Positions 35,177 through 48,147 of a stretch of 64,000 bases of DNA are shown in pieces. The notes beneath the pieces are model-generated. The model saw only the letters and a list, made by a program, of their open reading frames with translations. It ran no database searches and was not told where the DNA came from. The position numbers and the translations under genes are program-made. Source of the stretch: Laguncularia racemosa (Eukaryota > Streptophyta > Magnoliopsida > Myrtales > Combretaceae); assembly GCA_037954665.1 (NCBI GenBank), contig JBBMOL010000298.1, positions 1 to 64,000 of the forward strand, read 5' to 3'. How positions within the stretch are numbered: the stretch's first letter is position 1; each line of letters begins with the position of its first letter.

Positions 35177-36101
35177 TTTAGGGGGAAAAAAGAATTAAAA
35201 ATGATTTGCATCAACCTGATTTGCACCTGTGCCTTTAGTGCAATGCGTGAATGCGCGAACGAGGTCCGCACCTTCAGTTTTGCCATGCCAAGGAATCCCA
35301 ACATCTATTTTTTTTTTTTTTTTACTTTAACATCTATCATCAGTGTAGAAAAGCAACTCATGGGACAACAATAGAGATAAAAATTTATAAATATAGAAAC
35401 AAAAGACATTTATTGTAATTTTCTATATCTCCAAACTCCATTTGTTTTTTTTTCCCTCTTGTTCACTAGAAGAAGAAGAAGTGCTTTCGCAAAGCAAAGG
35501 AGGGATTTGAACTAATACAATAAGATTTAAGTATTTCCTCAACAATTAATCGATTGTGGTATTTTTCTTAGAAAATTTTGATTTTTTTACTGTGTTTGAT
35601 GTTATTATTTGAGGAAAATGTTGCTATAATGTTATATTATATTGAAAATATTACTACTTATTGTTAGTTTATAGTGTGTTAGATCTGATTTATGTAGATC
35701 CTATAATATTTAACATGTAATATTAATTTTTGTGTTAGTATGTTTTAGATAGTATTTGTAAATATTAAATTAATAATATTATCTATATTGTTATTAAAAA
35801 AAATATTATGACAAAAATTTTTAATATCTGGTATGTGGAATAATTTTTACAATTTTGTTAATTAAATTTGAATTTTTTGTTTGGAAATAATGGGAAAAAA
35901 ATTAAAATGAAAAATGATATGGAATTCTTTTTGTGCAAATTTTTACAATGTTGCTATTAGAAATTATCATATATTTTTAAAAGCTCATAATATATATATA
36001 CTATGGATAGGGAAATAATGGTTGACTACGTGAAATTGATGATTTATGTGTTTGGAAATACTATGGCTAGTAATTAGAGGGCAAAATATTATAGGGATCT
36101 A
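35177..36101 (+). other. M1 5' subterminal region
   Basis: AT-rich, non-coding. Carries GAACGAGGTCCGCACCTTCAG and a T16 run near 35310, both echoed in the same orientation near the other end (54848-54893). Confidence 0.7.
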
Positions 36102-38240
36102 GTGAGGTTGAAAATGAAGAAAAATATCAACCATAACAAATTCTTATACAAAGTATGCCACGGCATCAAAGTTGGTCCAACCGACATGAGGGTTGAGATA
36201 ATCCACAAGCATCCTATGTTTCATGGCGGCAGTACATGTTATACATTGATGGTAATTAAAGATGATGAAGAAGTTGAAAATTTCATTGAAACAACTGAAT
36301 CATATGGAAATCGTGGCATTTAATAATTTTACATCAGAATTTTTGATGATTTGGGGGGGGGGGGGGGGGGGGGGGGGTCCACAAGATATGCAATACAAGC
36401 AATTAACCACATTTGTCACATGACATTACAGAAATGCAACTCGAGTCGTCGACATTTTAACCCTTGATTCCAACCCTAATGGAAGTGAATGATGAAGATG
36501 AAATAGATAGAGCAATTACTCTAATATTACAATGACTAGAGACACGAGATTTGTGCATGGTTCATTTGGGAGTAGAGGTTGCAACTAACACCGATGTAGG
36601 AATGGGTGTTGAGGAGGAGAGTATTGATAACGAGGAGAGTTCTAATGAGGATAATGGAAAAAGTGAAAATGATAGAGATGAAGTACCTAAAGAAGACTCT
36701 CCAACTATACATACGTACTTGAGACAGGCAATATATAAATTAAAGCAAGTTAAACCACCAAGCATAGCAGTTAGAGATCATGTTCCATACTACAACGTTG
36801 GTGGTGATGATGGTTAAATTCATTTTGAGTAGAAGCAAACTAATATTTGTAGTAATTCGAATAATAGTGAAAATTTCTACAAGGGCATGAGATTTAGAAT
36901 GAAAGTAGATGTGATTTAAGTAGTTAAGGTTTACCATGTAAAGAACCATTACAACTTCACTATTGTAGAGTCTAGCCCATTACTGTAGTCTATTTATTAT
37001 TTAAAAAGAGACGAAGTTTGTAAATGGAGGCTTTGAGCCTAAAAGAAGAAGTTGAAGGGCATGTTCATAGTGATGAGATTCAAGGATTCACATATATGCA
37101 ATAACCAGCTGATTAGTCAGGATCACTGATAGTTGGATTGTAATCTCCTTACTAACCGATTTATAAATCTTGTTAAAGATAATTTTGATATAAAGGTAGC
37201 CAAGCTGGCTTTTATTGTCAAATAGGAATTTGGCTATAGGATCAGTAGGAGACAGGTCTAAGAGTGGAAGAAATCGGCTATCAAGCATGTGTATAGGAAC
37301 CGGGAGAAGTCTTATAATAAATTGCCTAAACTTCTTAATGTAATAGAAAATACAAATCCCAAAACATGAATTGATTAGGGGTCGAGCAAATCAACCACCC
37401 CCATTTGTTTACTTTACAGTGGGTATTTTAGGCGTTTGGGCTATGCATTGCAGTGTAGAGATTCCTTAGACCAGTTATTACCATTGATGCCGCTTTTCTA
37501 TATGGGAAGTAAACTCACAAGTTGCTGGTTGCTTGTAGCATTGATGGCAACAACCATATACTTCCAGTGGCATTCGCTTTGGTTGATCAGGAAATAGCTA
37601 AGACATAGGGTTGGTTTTTGAAGAAATTGAAGGAATATATGTACATGCCATGAAACCATTTGCTTTATATCAGATAGACACACAGGCATTGGGTCAATTG
37701 TTAAAGAAGAAGCAAGTGGATGGTGCCCTCCATTTACTATGTGGTAGTTCTATCTATGACACCTTACAAGACTTCAACTTAGCACATAAAAACATCCATT
37801 GGATTGGTTTGATGATGTACCACTAGATATATGGATACTAAATTATGACAGTTGCTATTGGTTTAGGTATATGACCTCTAATGTTGTTGAATGCTACAAT
37901 TCCATGTTAAAGGGGGGCTCAAAGGTTACATGTGATTACTTTGGTGAAGAAGATGTTCTACAACTGTACGGGTTACTTTGTCTAGAAGCATATGAAGGCA
38001 TTGAAGAATATGGCAAAGGTAGAATTTTCACTAAATATGCAACCCGAAAAATCAATAGATAGAGTTCACAAGCTAGTAACCATAAAGTCATCGACTATGA
38101 AAGGTAAGATAAACTTTTTGAAGTCCTCACCAGTAGTCGTCGCATCACAAGTGGATTAAGGGGAGGTGATTGAATACATATTGTTGACTTTTCTTGCAAC
38201 ACATGTAATTTCCAAAAGTGGAAAATATATAGAATTCCAT
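36102..38240 (+). pseudogene. M1 transposase (MuDR/MULE), 5' part
   Basis: N-terminal domain 36102-36323 (KVCHGIKVGPTDMRVEIIHKHPMF, CYTLMVIKDDEEV), acidic linker 36551-36817, then, in broken frames, a DNA-binding-like region and the transposase core at about 37440-37660: PVITIDAAFLYGK, HKLLVACSIDGNNHILPVAFALVDQE, GWFLKKLKEYM, with the first catalytic Asp in TIDAA. Further on TSNVVECYNSMLKG (37865-37915) and the SWIM-like CNTCNFQKWKIYRIP. Many stops and a G25 run. The gene is cut at 38240 by B1 and continues at 50277. Confidence 0.85.
36353..36377 (+). repeat. poly(G) tract of 25
   Basis: Uninterrupted run of 25 G within the transposase pseudogene, after a DDL-coding stretch. Rare in an AT-rich sequence; it may also be an assembly or sequencing artefact. 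Confidence 0.9.
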
Positions 38241-39245
38241 TGATGTGCTCAAAACCAAGTTCAAGCACAATCAAATGACTCAAAGAAAACAATCTTTAAG
38301 TCACAATTAAACCAGTTCAATCAACTAGGAAATTGCGTGAACCTAATGGAACTTTGATGAAATCCAATAGTTCAAAGATTCAATTAATTTCCACTAATGA
38401 TCAATTTCACTTATCAACAATAAGATCAAGTGAATTTCACATGAAATGGATGAAAAAGAAAAGCACAAACTGTAATTTACCCTCTTCCCACACAAGCTCA
38501 AAATTCACACCACCACTAAAGAGCATTCAATCTCAAATGAACAATCAAACTTACAAGATAATTTTCCACGAAATACAATCACAAATAAGTCCAAGAAAGA
38601 TTCAAATCTACCCTAGATATGACTCACTAGAGAAGAAATGAAAAACAACAAAGATGAAATCGATATGACTCACGATTCCCCTTTGTCGCACTCGCCACAA
38701 TTCCAATTCTTGGGTTGAAATTGATAAGAGGTTTAAACTAAGGATGAACCCTAATTCCACACGTGAAGTGCTAGGTTTTTTCTGCAAAATATCGCCTCCC
38801 AAACCCACTTCTAAGCAAGTATTTATACTTGCTACTCCTAGGGTTAGAAAGTGGTCGAAATTACAAGTTTGCCACTTTTAAGGTGGCTAGTCCTAAATGA
38901 AAATTACAAGGAAAATGAAAGTTTCCCAAAACCAAATACAACAAAAATAGTTCATAAAAGAAGAAATATATAAAAGAAATGGTCCTTCATGATGCCAGTC
39001 TTCAAGAAGCTTTTGAATCAGGTTCCATTGACAACCCTAATTCGCTCAATAGTATAGGTGTTTTTGCATCTTGTAGGATTGACAAATGAACCGACTGAAA
39101 TGCATCAAAATTATAGTGCAAAGATATAGGAAGTAGGTTAGTTTTCTCAAGGTTAGGTTTCTCTAGCAAAACCCTCAAAGCTAGATTATAGAGACCCTTA
39201 GCTCGAGCCCTGGTGATAGGTCCTGGAGGAATTTGATTCCTATCA
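38241..39245 (-). repeat. B1 3' LTR
   Basis: 1005 bp; + strand TGATGTG...CCTATCA. It includes a 20-bp TATA-containing palindrome (38814-38833) and the pol tail codons at its right end. Confidence 0.94.
38814..38833 (-). promoter_or_regulatory. B1 LTR core-promoter palindrome
   Basis: AGCAAGTATTTATACTTGCT: two 9-bp inverted arms around TT. The minus strand contains TATAAATA. Also at 49843-49862, 60092-60111 and, nearly, 59208-59227. Confidence 0.6.
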
Positions 39246-39298
39246 TCTCCTCGGGCTTCTAGAAGATTTGCCCTCAAATATGATGGATCTTCGTGCAC
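39002..39298 (-). pseudogene. pol: B1 pol C-terminal tail overlapping the LTR
   Basis: Open 98-codon end of pol: YLRANLLEARGDD, then across the polypurine tract into the LTR with IPPGPITRARAKGL and a Leu-rich end. Analogous to the A-family tail but with a different sequence after the motif. It shows the coding overlap of pol and LTR is ancestral to both families. Confidence 0.8.
39246..39257 (-). other. B1 polypurine tract
   Basis: Minus strand AGCCCGAGGAGA, directly before the LTR start TGATAGG. Weaker in purines than the A-family tract. Confidence 0.75.
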
Positions 39299-42200
39299 GT
39301 CATCTACTAAGTATGGTGAGAGATCCGAGACATTAAAAGTTGCTGATACTCTATACTCTCATGGTAACTCTATGCAATAGGCATTGTCATTGATGTGCTT
39401 TAAGACCCTGAATGGTCCGTTTGATTTAGGAGATAGCTTCTGTGACTTTTTATGTGGAAACTTGTCCCTGCTAAGATTAATCCAGACTAAGTCACCTAGA
39501 TTATAGAGATGAATTTTCCTGTGTCCATTTCCCTGGATCCTCTATTATTCCTAGGTCTTCTGAAGGTATTCAGTTGTTTGATCATGGATGTGCTGAATTT
39601 GTCGGGCTCGGTCAACTCCACTAAGACTTTCTTCCTTTGTCGCTGGTCCAGCTATAAAGTCTAATGGAGTGGAAGGGTTATAGCCATAAACAACTTCAAA
39701 GGGAGACTTACTGGTTGAACTATGAGTAGACCTATTGTAAGCGAACTCAATAATAGGAAGACACAAGTCTCAATCAGTAAGATTCTTGCCAACTGTTGCT
39801 CTAAGTAGATTCCCAAGAGTGCGGTTGACAACCTCTGTTTATCTATTTGTTTGGGGATGGCAAGAGGTATTCTACATTAGTTTAGTACCCAGTCTTCTCC
39901 ATAGTGTTTTCTAAAAGAAACTAAGGAACTTTTTATCTCTGTCTAACACTATGCTGTGTAGAACTCCATGTAATTTGACAATTTCCTGCACAAAAAGGTT
40001 AGCAATAAAAAGAGCATCGTCTGTTTTGTGACATGGCATAAAGTGTGACATTTTGCTGAATCAATCAACAACCACCATAATAGAGTCTTTCCCCCTTTGT
40101 GTTCTAAGTAATCCCAACACAAAATCTATACTAATAAAAGTCCACAGTTTAGATGGTATAGGTAAAGGCATATATTTACCCTATGCACCTTTCCTCCATT
40201 TGGCTCTCTTGCAAACACCACACCTTTCTAGTACCCTATGGACATCCTTTATCATACCCTATGTCACTAAAATGTCCTGACAAGCCACCTGCATGTGCTT
40301 CCGTCACTAATAATTCCCTCACAAATCCAAATGGAATATATAGTTTTCCTGATTTATATAGAAAACCATCTATTAAACAATATCCATCATACATCCCACC
40401 TCCAAGACACCTCTCCATAACAATTTTGAATTCCTCATCACATACATATTGTTCTTTCAACAACTCAAAACCCAGCAATTTTGACTAAAGAGAAGTGATA
40501 AGTACATACCATTGTGATAAAGCATCAGCAACAATATTCTGATTGCCCTTTTTGTACTTTATCACATAAGCAAAACCCTCCAGAAATTCTACCCACTTAG
40601 CCTAATGCTTAGACAGATGATGTTATCCCCTGAAATGTTTCAAAGATTCATGATCGGTATAAATAATAAACTCCTTCAGGAGGAGATATTGCTGCCACGT
40701 CATGAGAGCCCTTACTAAGGAATAAAATTCCTTATCATATATAGAATAGTTTAAAGTTGCTCAACTTCTCACTAAAATATGCTATAGGTTTCTTCTCCTA
40801 CATTAATACAACACCAATTCTAATACCTGAAGTATCACATTCCAATTCAAAAACTTTGTAAAAATCAGGTAAGACCAGTAATGGAGCACAAGTGAGTTTT
40901 TCTTTTATCTCTTCAAAACTCCTCTAGGCCTTTTCACTCCAAATAAAAGAAACACTCTTCTTAGTCAGTTCTATGAAAAGATTGACAATGCTACTGAAAT
41001 TTTGGATAAAGCGTCTATAAAAGGATGTAAGCTCATGAAAACTTTTTACCTCAGTAATTGAAGTGGGTGTTGGCCATTCTTTGATCGCCCTCACTTTCTG
41101 TTCATCTATCCTAACACCTGAACCTAACACAACAAAACCCAAAAATGTTACCTCAGTTTGGCAAAAGGAACACTTCTGAATATTTGCAAATAGCTATTGT
41201 GTCCTCAATACTGAAAATACTGCCCGAAGATGCTCTATATGTTGTTCTAGGTCTTTGCTGTAGATCAAAATATCATTAAAATAAACAACAACAAATTTTC
41301 CTAAAAACTCTTTCAATACATGGTTCATCAATCTCATAAAAGTACTAGGAGCATTACTCAAACCAAAGGGCATAACCAACCATTCATATAGTCCATGACG
41401 TGTTTTAAAAGTGGTCTTCCATTCATCCCCTTCCCTCATTCGAATCTAGTGATATCCACTTTTAGGATCCACTTTAGAGAAAATCTGTGAACCATACAGC
41501 TCATCCAACATATCATCAAGTCTAGGAATAGGATACCTGTATTTAATGGTGATTTTGTTGATGGCTCTACTATTGATACACAGTCTCCAAATTCCATCCT
41601 TCTTAGGAACAAGAAGGGCAAGAACAGCACATGGGCTAAGACTCTCTCTAATAAACCCCTGTTCCACCAATTCATCTACCTGAAGTTTCAATTCCTTAGC
41701 CTCCTCAGGATTCATGCGATATGCAGGTCGGTTTGGTAACACTGAACCGGGCATAAGATCAATAGCATGCTCTATCCCCCTCAAGGGTGGTGATCCTGCT
41801 GGCAAATCATCAGGAAAAATGTCAGTATACTCATTCAATACCTGAGAAACTACTGAAGGTAGAGACTGTAGTTCCCGTAACCCTAATACACATCTCAACT
41901 GAAGCAAGTATGTTGGAGCCTCTTCTATGATTAACCTCTCCATCTCACCCTGTCCCATCAACAACACCTTTTTTCCCTCAGAATCATCATATTGTATCAA
42001 AGCCTTCTTAACCTCTGATGGTCGGTTAATTTGTTGTTAGACATTATGGACCTTTGAAGGTGACATAGGATTTATAACAACTCGTTTGCCTTCCTTTCGG
42101 AACAAATATGTATTCTTAAAGCCATCATGTAAGACCCTCCTGTCATATAACCAAGGTCCGCCAAGCAAAATATGGGATGCACACATAGGCAAGATATCAC

Positions 42201-42432
42201 ATTCAATTTCATCACAATACTTGTCCCCTATACTGAAGGGTACCCTAGCTCTTTGGGTAACATACATACTTCCTTGATCGTTAAGCCAATGTAGTTTATA
42301 TGGTTTAGGATGTGGACTAGTTGAAAGCTTTAGCTTCGATACCAACGATGCAACTACTACATTAGTACAACTACCACCATCTATTATAAGGACACACAAA
42401 TTTCCTTGTATCTTACAAGAAGTGTGGAACAA
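39299..42432 (-). pseudogene. pol: B1 pol: protease, RT, RNase H, integrase, decayed
   Basis: From right to left: protease 42432-42037 (LIIDGGSCTNVV, LLGGPWLYDRR). RT 42000-40920: IFPDDLPAGSPPLRGIEHAI, LVPKKDGIWRLC, PIPRLDDMLDELYGS, MPFGLSNAPSTFMRLMN; the catalytic box reads VVYFNDILIYS, Asn for the first Asp of YxDD. RNase H about 40920-40490, broken, with PLLVLPDF and TDHESLKHF. Integrase zinc finger near 40300 and core to 39551 (IEFAYNRSTHSSTSKSPFEVVYG). Stops and shifts throughout. It keeps the region that family A lacks between DDMLDELYGS and the integrase core. Confidence 0.87.
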
Positions 42433-43309
42433 GTTTTCCCTTTGTTCTTTCTCCTTATTAGAAAATGTACTTAATGTTCATCACAATAGATTAGCATATT
42501 GAAGCATTTCACTAAACATTGTGGAATTCAAATTCAATCAACACGTGAACAATATTTCCCACTTCTTTCAAAATCATGGTACAACAAATTTTTCTAAGTT
42601 CCACAAATCACTCCTTCACAAACAACTCCTACGGCAACAACACAAGTGGTAACAACAACAAGTATGCTTCCACTTCCACAGCAACAATAATAAATGGTAA
42701 CAACAACAAATATACTTCCACTTCTATGGAAAGGATATCAACACAACAAATATACCACTTTCCACAAATGTAATTCAAAAATTAACAATACGCAGCAACT
42801 CCAATTTGAATTTCAACCTCCTCACTAATTGTAAGCCTTCCTCAATTGGTAAGAAATGGATTTCAAATTCAAATAACACTCATTAACTCCCACAACTTAA
42901 TAGAATGTGTTTGAATTCAAATAGATTCCTTACTACTCAACTTAATGCAAATCTGTAAAATGCACTTCCCCAATTTAGAATTTACACAATGGAATTACAA
43001 CAACAAGCTTCATAACCTCCCTCATGCCATAAGCTAGTCACGGTAAGAAAAAGGTAAATTTTCAAGTTCACAAAATTGTTGAATTAACAACACTTCTATT
43101 CTTCTTTCCTTCCTCGAAAATAATTAATCACAAGAAGATACAACAATCCTCCCAATCCAACTCTAACAAGTAGCAAATCAAAATTCCAATCAAGGTAATT
43201 TTCGCAACCCAAAGCTACAACAACACAATTGCGGTTCAAAATTGAATAACCCTAATTGAAGATGATAATCACGAAATCAACCAACAATTAATCCCTTCTC
43301 TCAACTTGT
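42433..43309 (-). other. B1 leader fused to protease; gag missing
   Basis: AC-rich leader (repeated CAACAAC near 42640-42720) without gag coding. Upstream of the protease only a few codons (KEKEQRENLFHTSC) remain, so gag including the zinc knuckle has been deleted. B2 still has it. Confidence 0.75.
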
Positions 43310-43321
43310 GCTCTAATACCA
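43310..43321 (-). other. B1 primer-binding site (Met tRNA variant)
   Basis: Minus strand TGGTATTAGAGC, one base different from the canonical initiator-Met site, five bases from the LTR. Confidence 0.85.
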
Positions 43322-43326
43322 AAAGA

Positions 43327-43689
43327 TGATGTGCTCAAAACCAAGTTTAAGCACAAACAAATGACTCAAAGAAAACAATCCTTAAGTCACAATCAAACCG
43401 GTTCAATCAACTAGGAAATTGTGTGACCCTAATGGAATTTTGATGAAATCCAATGGTTCAAAGATTCAATTAATTTCCACTAATGATCAATTTCACTAAT
43501 CAACAATAAGATCAAGTGAATTTCACGTGAAATGGATGAAAAAGAAACGCACAAAACTGTGATGTACCCTCTTCCCACACATGCTCAAAATTCATGCCAC
43601 CACTAAAGAGCATTCAATCTCAAATGAACAATCAACCTTACAAGATAATTGTCTACGAAATACAATCACAAATAAGTCCAAGAAGGATT
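43327..43689 (-). repeat. B1 5' LTR, first part
   Basis: 363 bp matching 38241-38603, then cut by C2. The last five bases (ggatt) are the C2 target copy with one change from agatt. Confidence 0.92.
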
Positions 43690-43866
43690 TGTTGGTCCCA
43701 ATAAGATTAATCAAGAGGGGGGTGAATTGATTAATTACTTAAAGTTTCACTTTTTTTGCAAATCATTCAAAACTCTTGACTAATAAAATCACGTGAATGA
43801 CAATAATGAAGAACAATAATGTGTAGTAAATAAAATGAGTAGAGAAGAATAGAATGCTCAGATATT
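43690..43866 (-). repeat. C2 3' LTR, truncated
   Basis: Matches the outer 177 bp of 48148-49625 up to CTCAGATATTT and then passes directly into pol codons. Confidence 0.9.
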
Positions 43867-46180
43867 TCTTCAATATTTGTTTTGTGTATTTTTCTTGATG
43901 AACAAAGATTCCTTCTTTTGTTTGTTTTATTTGAAGTCCCAAAAAGAATTTCAACTCTCCCATCATTGACATTTCAAATTCTGCCCACATGGTCTCAGCA
44001 AATTCTTGACACAACAATTCTTTAGTAGATCTAAAGATAATATCATCCACATATATTTATACAACCAAGATATCATTATCAAAAGTTTTCAAGAATAAAG
44101 TAGTGTCAACTTTTCCTCTATGAAAACCTTTAGAGATAAAAAACATACTCAATCTTTCATACCAAGCTCTTGGAGCTTGTTTCAAACCATATAGTGCTTT
44201 ATTTAATTTAAAAACATAATATGATTTGAAAGGATCTTCAAAACCAGGTGGTTGTTCTACATAAACTTCTTCCTTTATAAAACCATTTAAAAATGCACTT
44301 TTTACATCCATTTGAAAAACTTTAAAATCCTTATAAGATGCATATGCAAGCATTAACCATATTGCTTCTAGTCTAGCAACAGGTGCATATGTTTCATCAA
44401 AATCTATTCCTTCTTCTTGTGAATAACCTTTAGCTACTAATCTTGCTTTATTTCTTATAATTTTACCATCTTCATCTAATTTATTTTCAAACACCCATTT
44501 AGTTCGAATTATAGACTTTCCTCTAGGTTTAGGAACTAAGTTCCATACATTGTTTCTTTGAAATTGATTTAATTCTTCTTGCATAGATATAATCCAATTA
44601 TCATCATTTAACGCTTCTTCCATATTATTAGGTTCAATTTCGGATAACAACATAAAATGATTTTCAAGATTTTGTAGATTAGCTCTTGTTTTAACACCCG
44701 ATTGAATATTGCCTACTATTTGATTAGAAGGATGTGCAGACTTATACCTCCAAGCTTTAGAAGCCTCTTGTTCAGATCTTACAACTTCTGAAGTACCTTC
44801 TATAGTTGCCTCTAAAATAGGTTTTGGATGACTAGATCCTCGAATGTTAACAGCAGGTGCTTCTGACTTAGGTTTTGAACTAACTTCTGCTTTAGAATTG
44901 GAGTCCTTTTATTCATCAGAATCAACATCCTTTAAGTCCTCAATAAATTTAACATTTATTGATTCTTCAATAGTTTTTGATGATTTATTGAAAACACGAT
45001 AAGCACGACTATTTAGAGAATATCTTAAGAAAATAGCTTCTTCAAATCTTTCATCAAACTTACCAAGGTTGAGTGGATTCTTTTTCACAAAGCATTTAGA
45101 TCCAAAGATATGAAAATATGAAATGTTAGGTTTCTTACCTCGAAACATCTCATAAGCAGTCTTTGATGTCATGGGTTGAATGAAAACTCTATTGATGATA
45201 TAGCAAGCTATAGAAACTGCTTCCGCCTAAAAATACTTAGCAATTCCACTTTCATTTAACATAGATCTAGTCATCTCTTGTAAAGTTCAATTCTTGTGTT
45301 CCACTACTCCATTTTGTTGAGGAGTGTATGGAGCTGAGAAATTATGAGATATACCATGTTCTTCACAAAAATTTAAAAACCTTGCATTTTGAAATTCTAT
45401 TCCATGATCAGTTCGAAGACTAATTATGGAAACTCCCTTTTCATTTTGTATTTATTTTGCAAACTTTTGAAAAGAATAAAAGGTATCTCTTTTGCGTCGC
45501 AAGAATATAACCCAAGTGTATCTTGAAAAATCATCAACAATAACAAGTCCATATTTGCTTCCACCCATGCTTAAGACTTTAGTAGGTCCAAAAAGATCAA
45601 GATGCAATAATTCAAGTGGTCTCTTAGTTGAGATTGCATTTTTACTTTTATGAGAGACAGAAACCATTTTATTCTTTAAGCAAGTATCACATTTCACATC
45701 TTATTTAATATTTATCTTAGGTAATCCTTTAATAATATCCTTTTTAGATAATTTTTCTAAATGATTAAAATTAACGTGTCCTAGTCATTTATGCCAAGCA
45801 AAAACATGATCATTTAAAGAAATTAAACAACAAGTATTATTGATTTCATCTTGTTTTATAAGATAGATATTTCTTTTCCTAATTCCTTCAAATAATCTTT
45901 CATCACTTTCATTAAAAGCATAGCACTTGTCTTGATCAAAAATCATTCTATAACCTTTATCACATAACTGACTAATACTAAGTAAATTATGTTTTAAACC
46001 TTGCACAAGATATACATTTTCAATGAGAAAAGTAGGCATACCAATCGTTCCAGTGGCAATTATTTTACCTCTACTATCATCTCCAAACTTTACATACCCT
46101 TTTTCTTCCCAAGTTATGCTATTGAACAATGAAGCATCTCTAGTCATATGTCTAGAACATCCACTATCCAAATACCATGT
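43867..46180 (-). pseudogene. pol: C2 pol: protease, integrase, RT
   Basis: Protease WYLDSGCSRHM near 46175, open to 45785. GAG-pre-integrase CDTCLKNKM. Integrase GLVIVDDFSRYTWV, RTDHGIEF, PQQNGVVEHKN, TSKTAYEMFRGKKPNISYFHIFG. Linker, then RT 44653-43870: TKWVFENKLDEDG, SQEEGIDFDETYAPVARLEAI, DVKSAFLNGFIKEEVYVEQPPGF, LNKALYGLKQAPRAWYERL and IYVDDIIF, with the YVDD intact after one stop. It ends at KYTKQILKKY, where the deletion joins LTR sequence; RNase H is absent. Confidence 0.9.
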
Positions 46181-46189
46181 TCCTCTTAT

Positions 46190-48105
46190 TTTAGCTTCAT
46201 GTCCCTGTACAAATAAAAAGAATTAAGTCCTTTTAGGAACCCAAGCAAGTTTAGGCCCTTTAAAAGATAAGCTCATTTTATTTCTTCGATTTACTTGTTG
46301 ACTACTAAGTTTATTTCTCTTATAATAGCAAAATTTCTCAATATGACCAAATTTATTACAAAAGAAACATGCATAAGAATTAACATTCCTATACCTGTCA
46401 TTTACCTGTTTCTTGAGATTTTGGTTTGTTTAACTTTTGTTATACCTTCTGGTATTGCTTCTGTAGTACCCATTGTGTGGATACCTCTTGTTAGAATAAC
46501 TTCTGTAAAAGTCTCTGGTATTTCCTCTTTTAATATTATTTGTGTTCGAAATGTACTTTTTGCTTTTGAATTCATCACTTAAGACTTGTTTAGCCTTAAC
46601 AAAAAATGTATTTTGATTCGATTTTGAACTCGAACCATGCTCATATCCTAATCCATGTTTTTCATTTGAAACTCTTTGTGAAGAAATCAACATGGTCAAT
46701 TTCTTGTCACTTTCATCAAATTTTTTAAAGGTAGTTTTCAACGAATTGGATAGTTCATCAATCTTTACCTTCATGTTACTTGTTTCTACTTCAAGTAGGT
46801 GATTTTCTATTCTCAATTTTTCAATACTCACATGCATGGATTCATTTTCTTGTTTCAGGATATCATTTTCATCTGCAAATAACGTATTTGTTTGCTTTAC
46901 TACTTCCTTTTCATTCTTAAGAGCTTTTATTTCGTTTTCATACTTAGCTAGTCTTGTATCAGCCCCTTTTTAGTGCCTTTAATAGCTTACTCATTTCTAC
47001 TAGCATGTCAGTATTTGTTACATCTTCATCAGATTCAGGGTGTACCTCAGAACTAGCCATTAGACAAAGATTTACCTCATCCTCTTCTTCTTCTGAATCT
47101 TTTGAATTTGTTTCTGTGTCCTCTAAATCACTCCATGTTGCTAGCATTGCTCGAATTTTCTTTTTATAATTTTCCATTTTCTTGATCAGTGTTGAACATT
47201 CATATTTGATGTGTCTAGGCTTTTTGCATTCATAACATTGAATCTCCCTTTTCTCTTTCTTCTTTTCTTTCTCCTTGTGCGCTTTTCCTACATCATTATG
47301 CTTATATTCAGTACTTTTCTTGAAAACACTAAATTTCTTACCTCTTTGCTTCTTGAGTAGCTTGTTGAGTCTAAGTGCTAGAAGACTGATGTCCTCTTCT
47401 TTTTCATCATCGCTATCATCCATTTCAGTCTCATTTTGCTTTATTTCCTTGACTTTAAACGCAATTCCTTTGGTATCGTCTTCTCCTCTTTGCGTGGTCT
47501 TTATGTGTGACTCATATGCCATGAGCTTTTCTCTCAATTGACTTAGTTAGCTTGTTTAGATCTTGAGCTTCCTCTATAGTAGTTTTCTTTGCATCCCAAG
47601 ATGGTGGCAATATCCTCAACATTTTCCTCACAAGATCTGGATCTGGAAGTTTCTTTCCAAGTGATGCAAGCTCATTTTTAATAGCTATAAACCTGTTAAA
47701 AGCATCTTTGACATCTTCATTAGACTTAAACTTAAATAATTCATACTGTTGAATTAAAGAATTTATCTTGGTTTCCTTGATGGTATCAGTCCCTTCATAT
47801 GTATCGGATAGGATATCCCAAATCTCCTTTGCACTTGCGCACGATGATATCAAATAGAACTCTGATAGCGCAATAGTAGTCAATAACAATTTTTTTGCTT
47901 TGTTGTTCTTCTCGATAATTTTCTTCTCCGAATCTGACAAGGTCGAATCTCCATTCAAGGTGATCACATTGTCTCCAAGTGAGATGACCTGCCATGAATC
48001 ATTATCATTAGCTTTAATATAGGTTTCCATACGCATCTTCCAGTATGAGAAGTTTGAGCCATCGAAGTAAGGAGCTCGATTAATTGCAACATTATTTTCA
48101 ACCAT
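46190..48105 (-). pseudogene. gag: C2 gag
   Basis: Starts MVENNVAINRAPYFDG at 48105. UBN2/retrotrans-gag-type fold with FSYWKMRMETYI, AKEIWDILSDTYEGT and YELFKFKSNEDVKDAFNRF. Frameshift near 47525, then acidic regions and a zinc knuckle (CYECKKPRHIKYEC, about 47195-47240), stop near 46960, coiled coil 46837-46430, and a second knuckle (CFFCNKFGHIEKFC) near 46340. Two knuckles occur in C1 as well. Confidence 0.87.
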
Positions 48106-48133
48106 TTTGGATCACTCAAAATAGATGAGTCCT

Positions 48134-48145
48134 GCTCTGATACCA
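48134..48145 (-). other. C2 primer-binding site (initiator Met tRNA)
   Basis: Minus strand TGGTATCAGAGC extending to CAGGAC, two bases from the 5' LTR. Confidence 0.92.
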
Positions 48146-48147
48146 AT

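Noticed and set aside
42576..42773. Asn/Thr-rich ORF in the B1 leader
   Set aside because: Product of CAACAAC-type repeats in a non-coding leader; no family resemblance.
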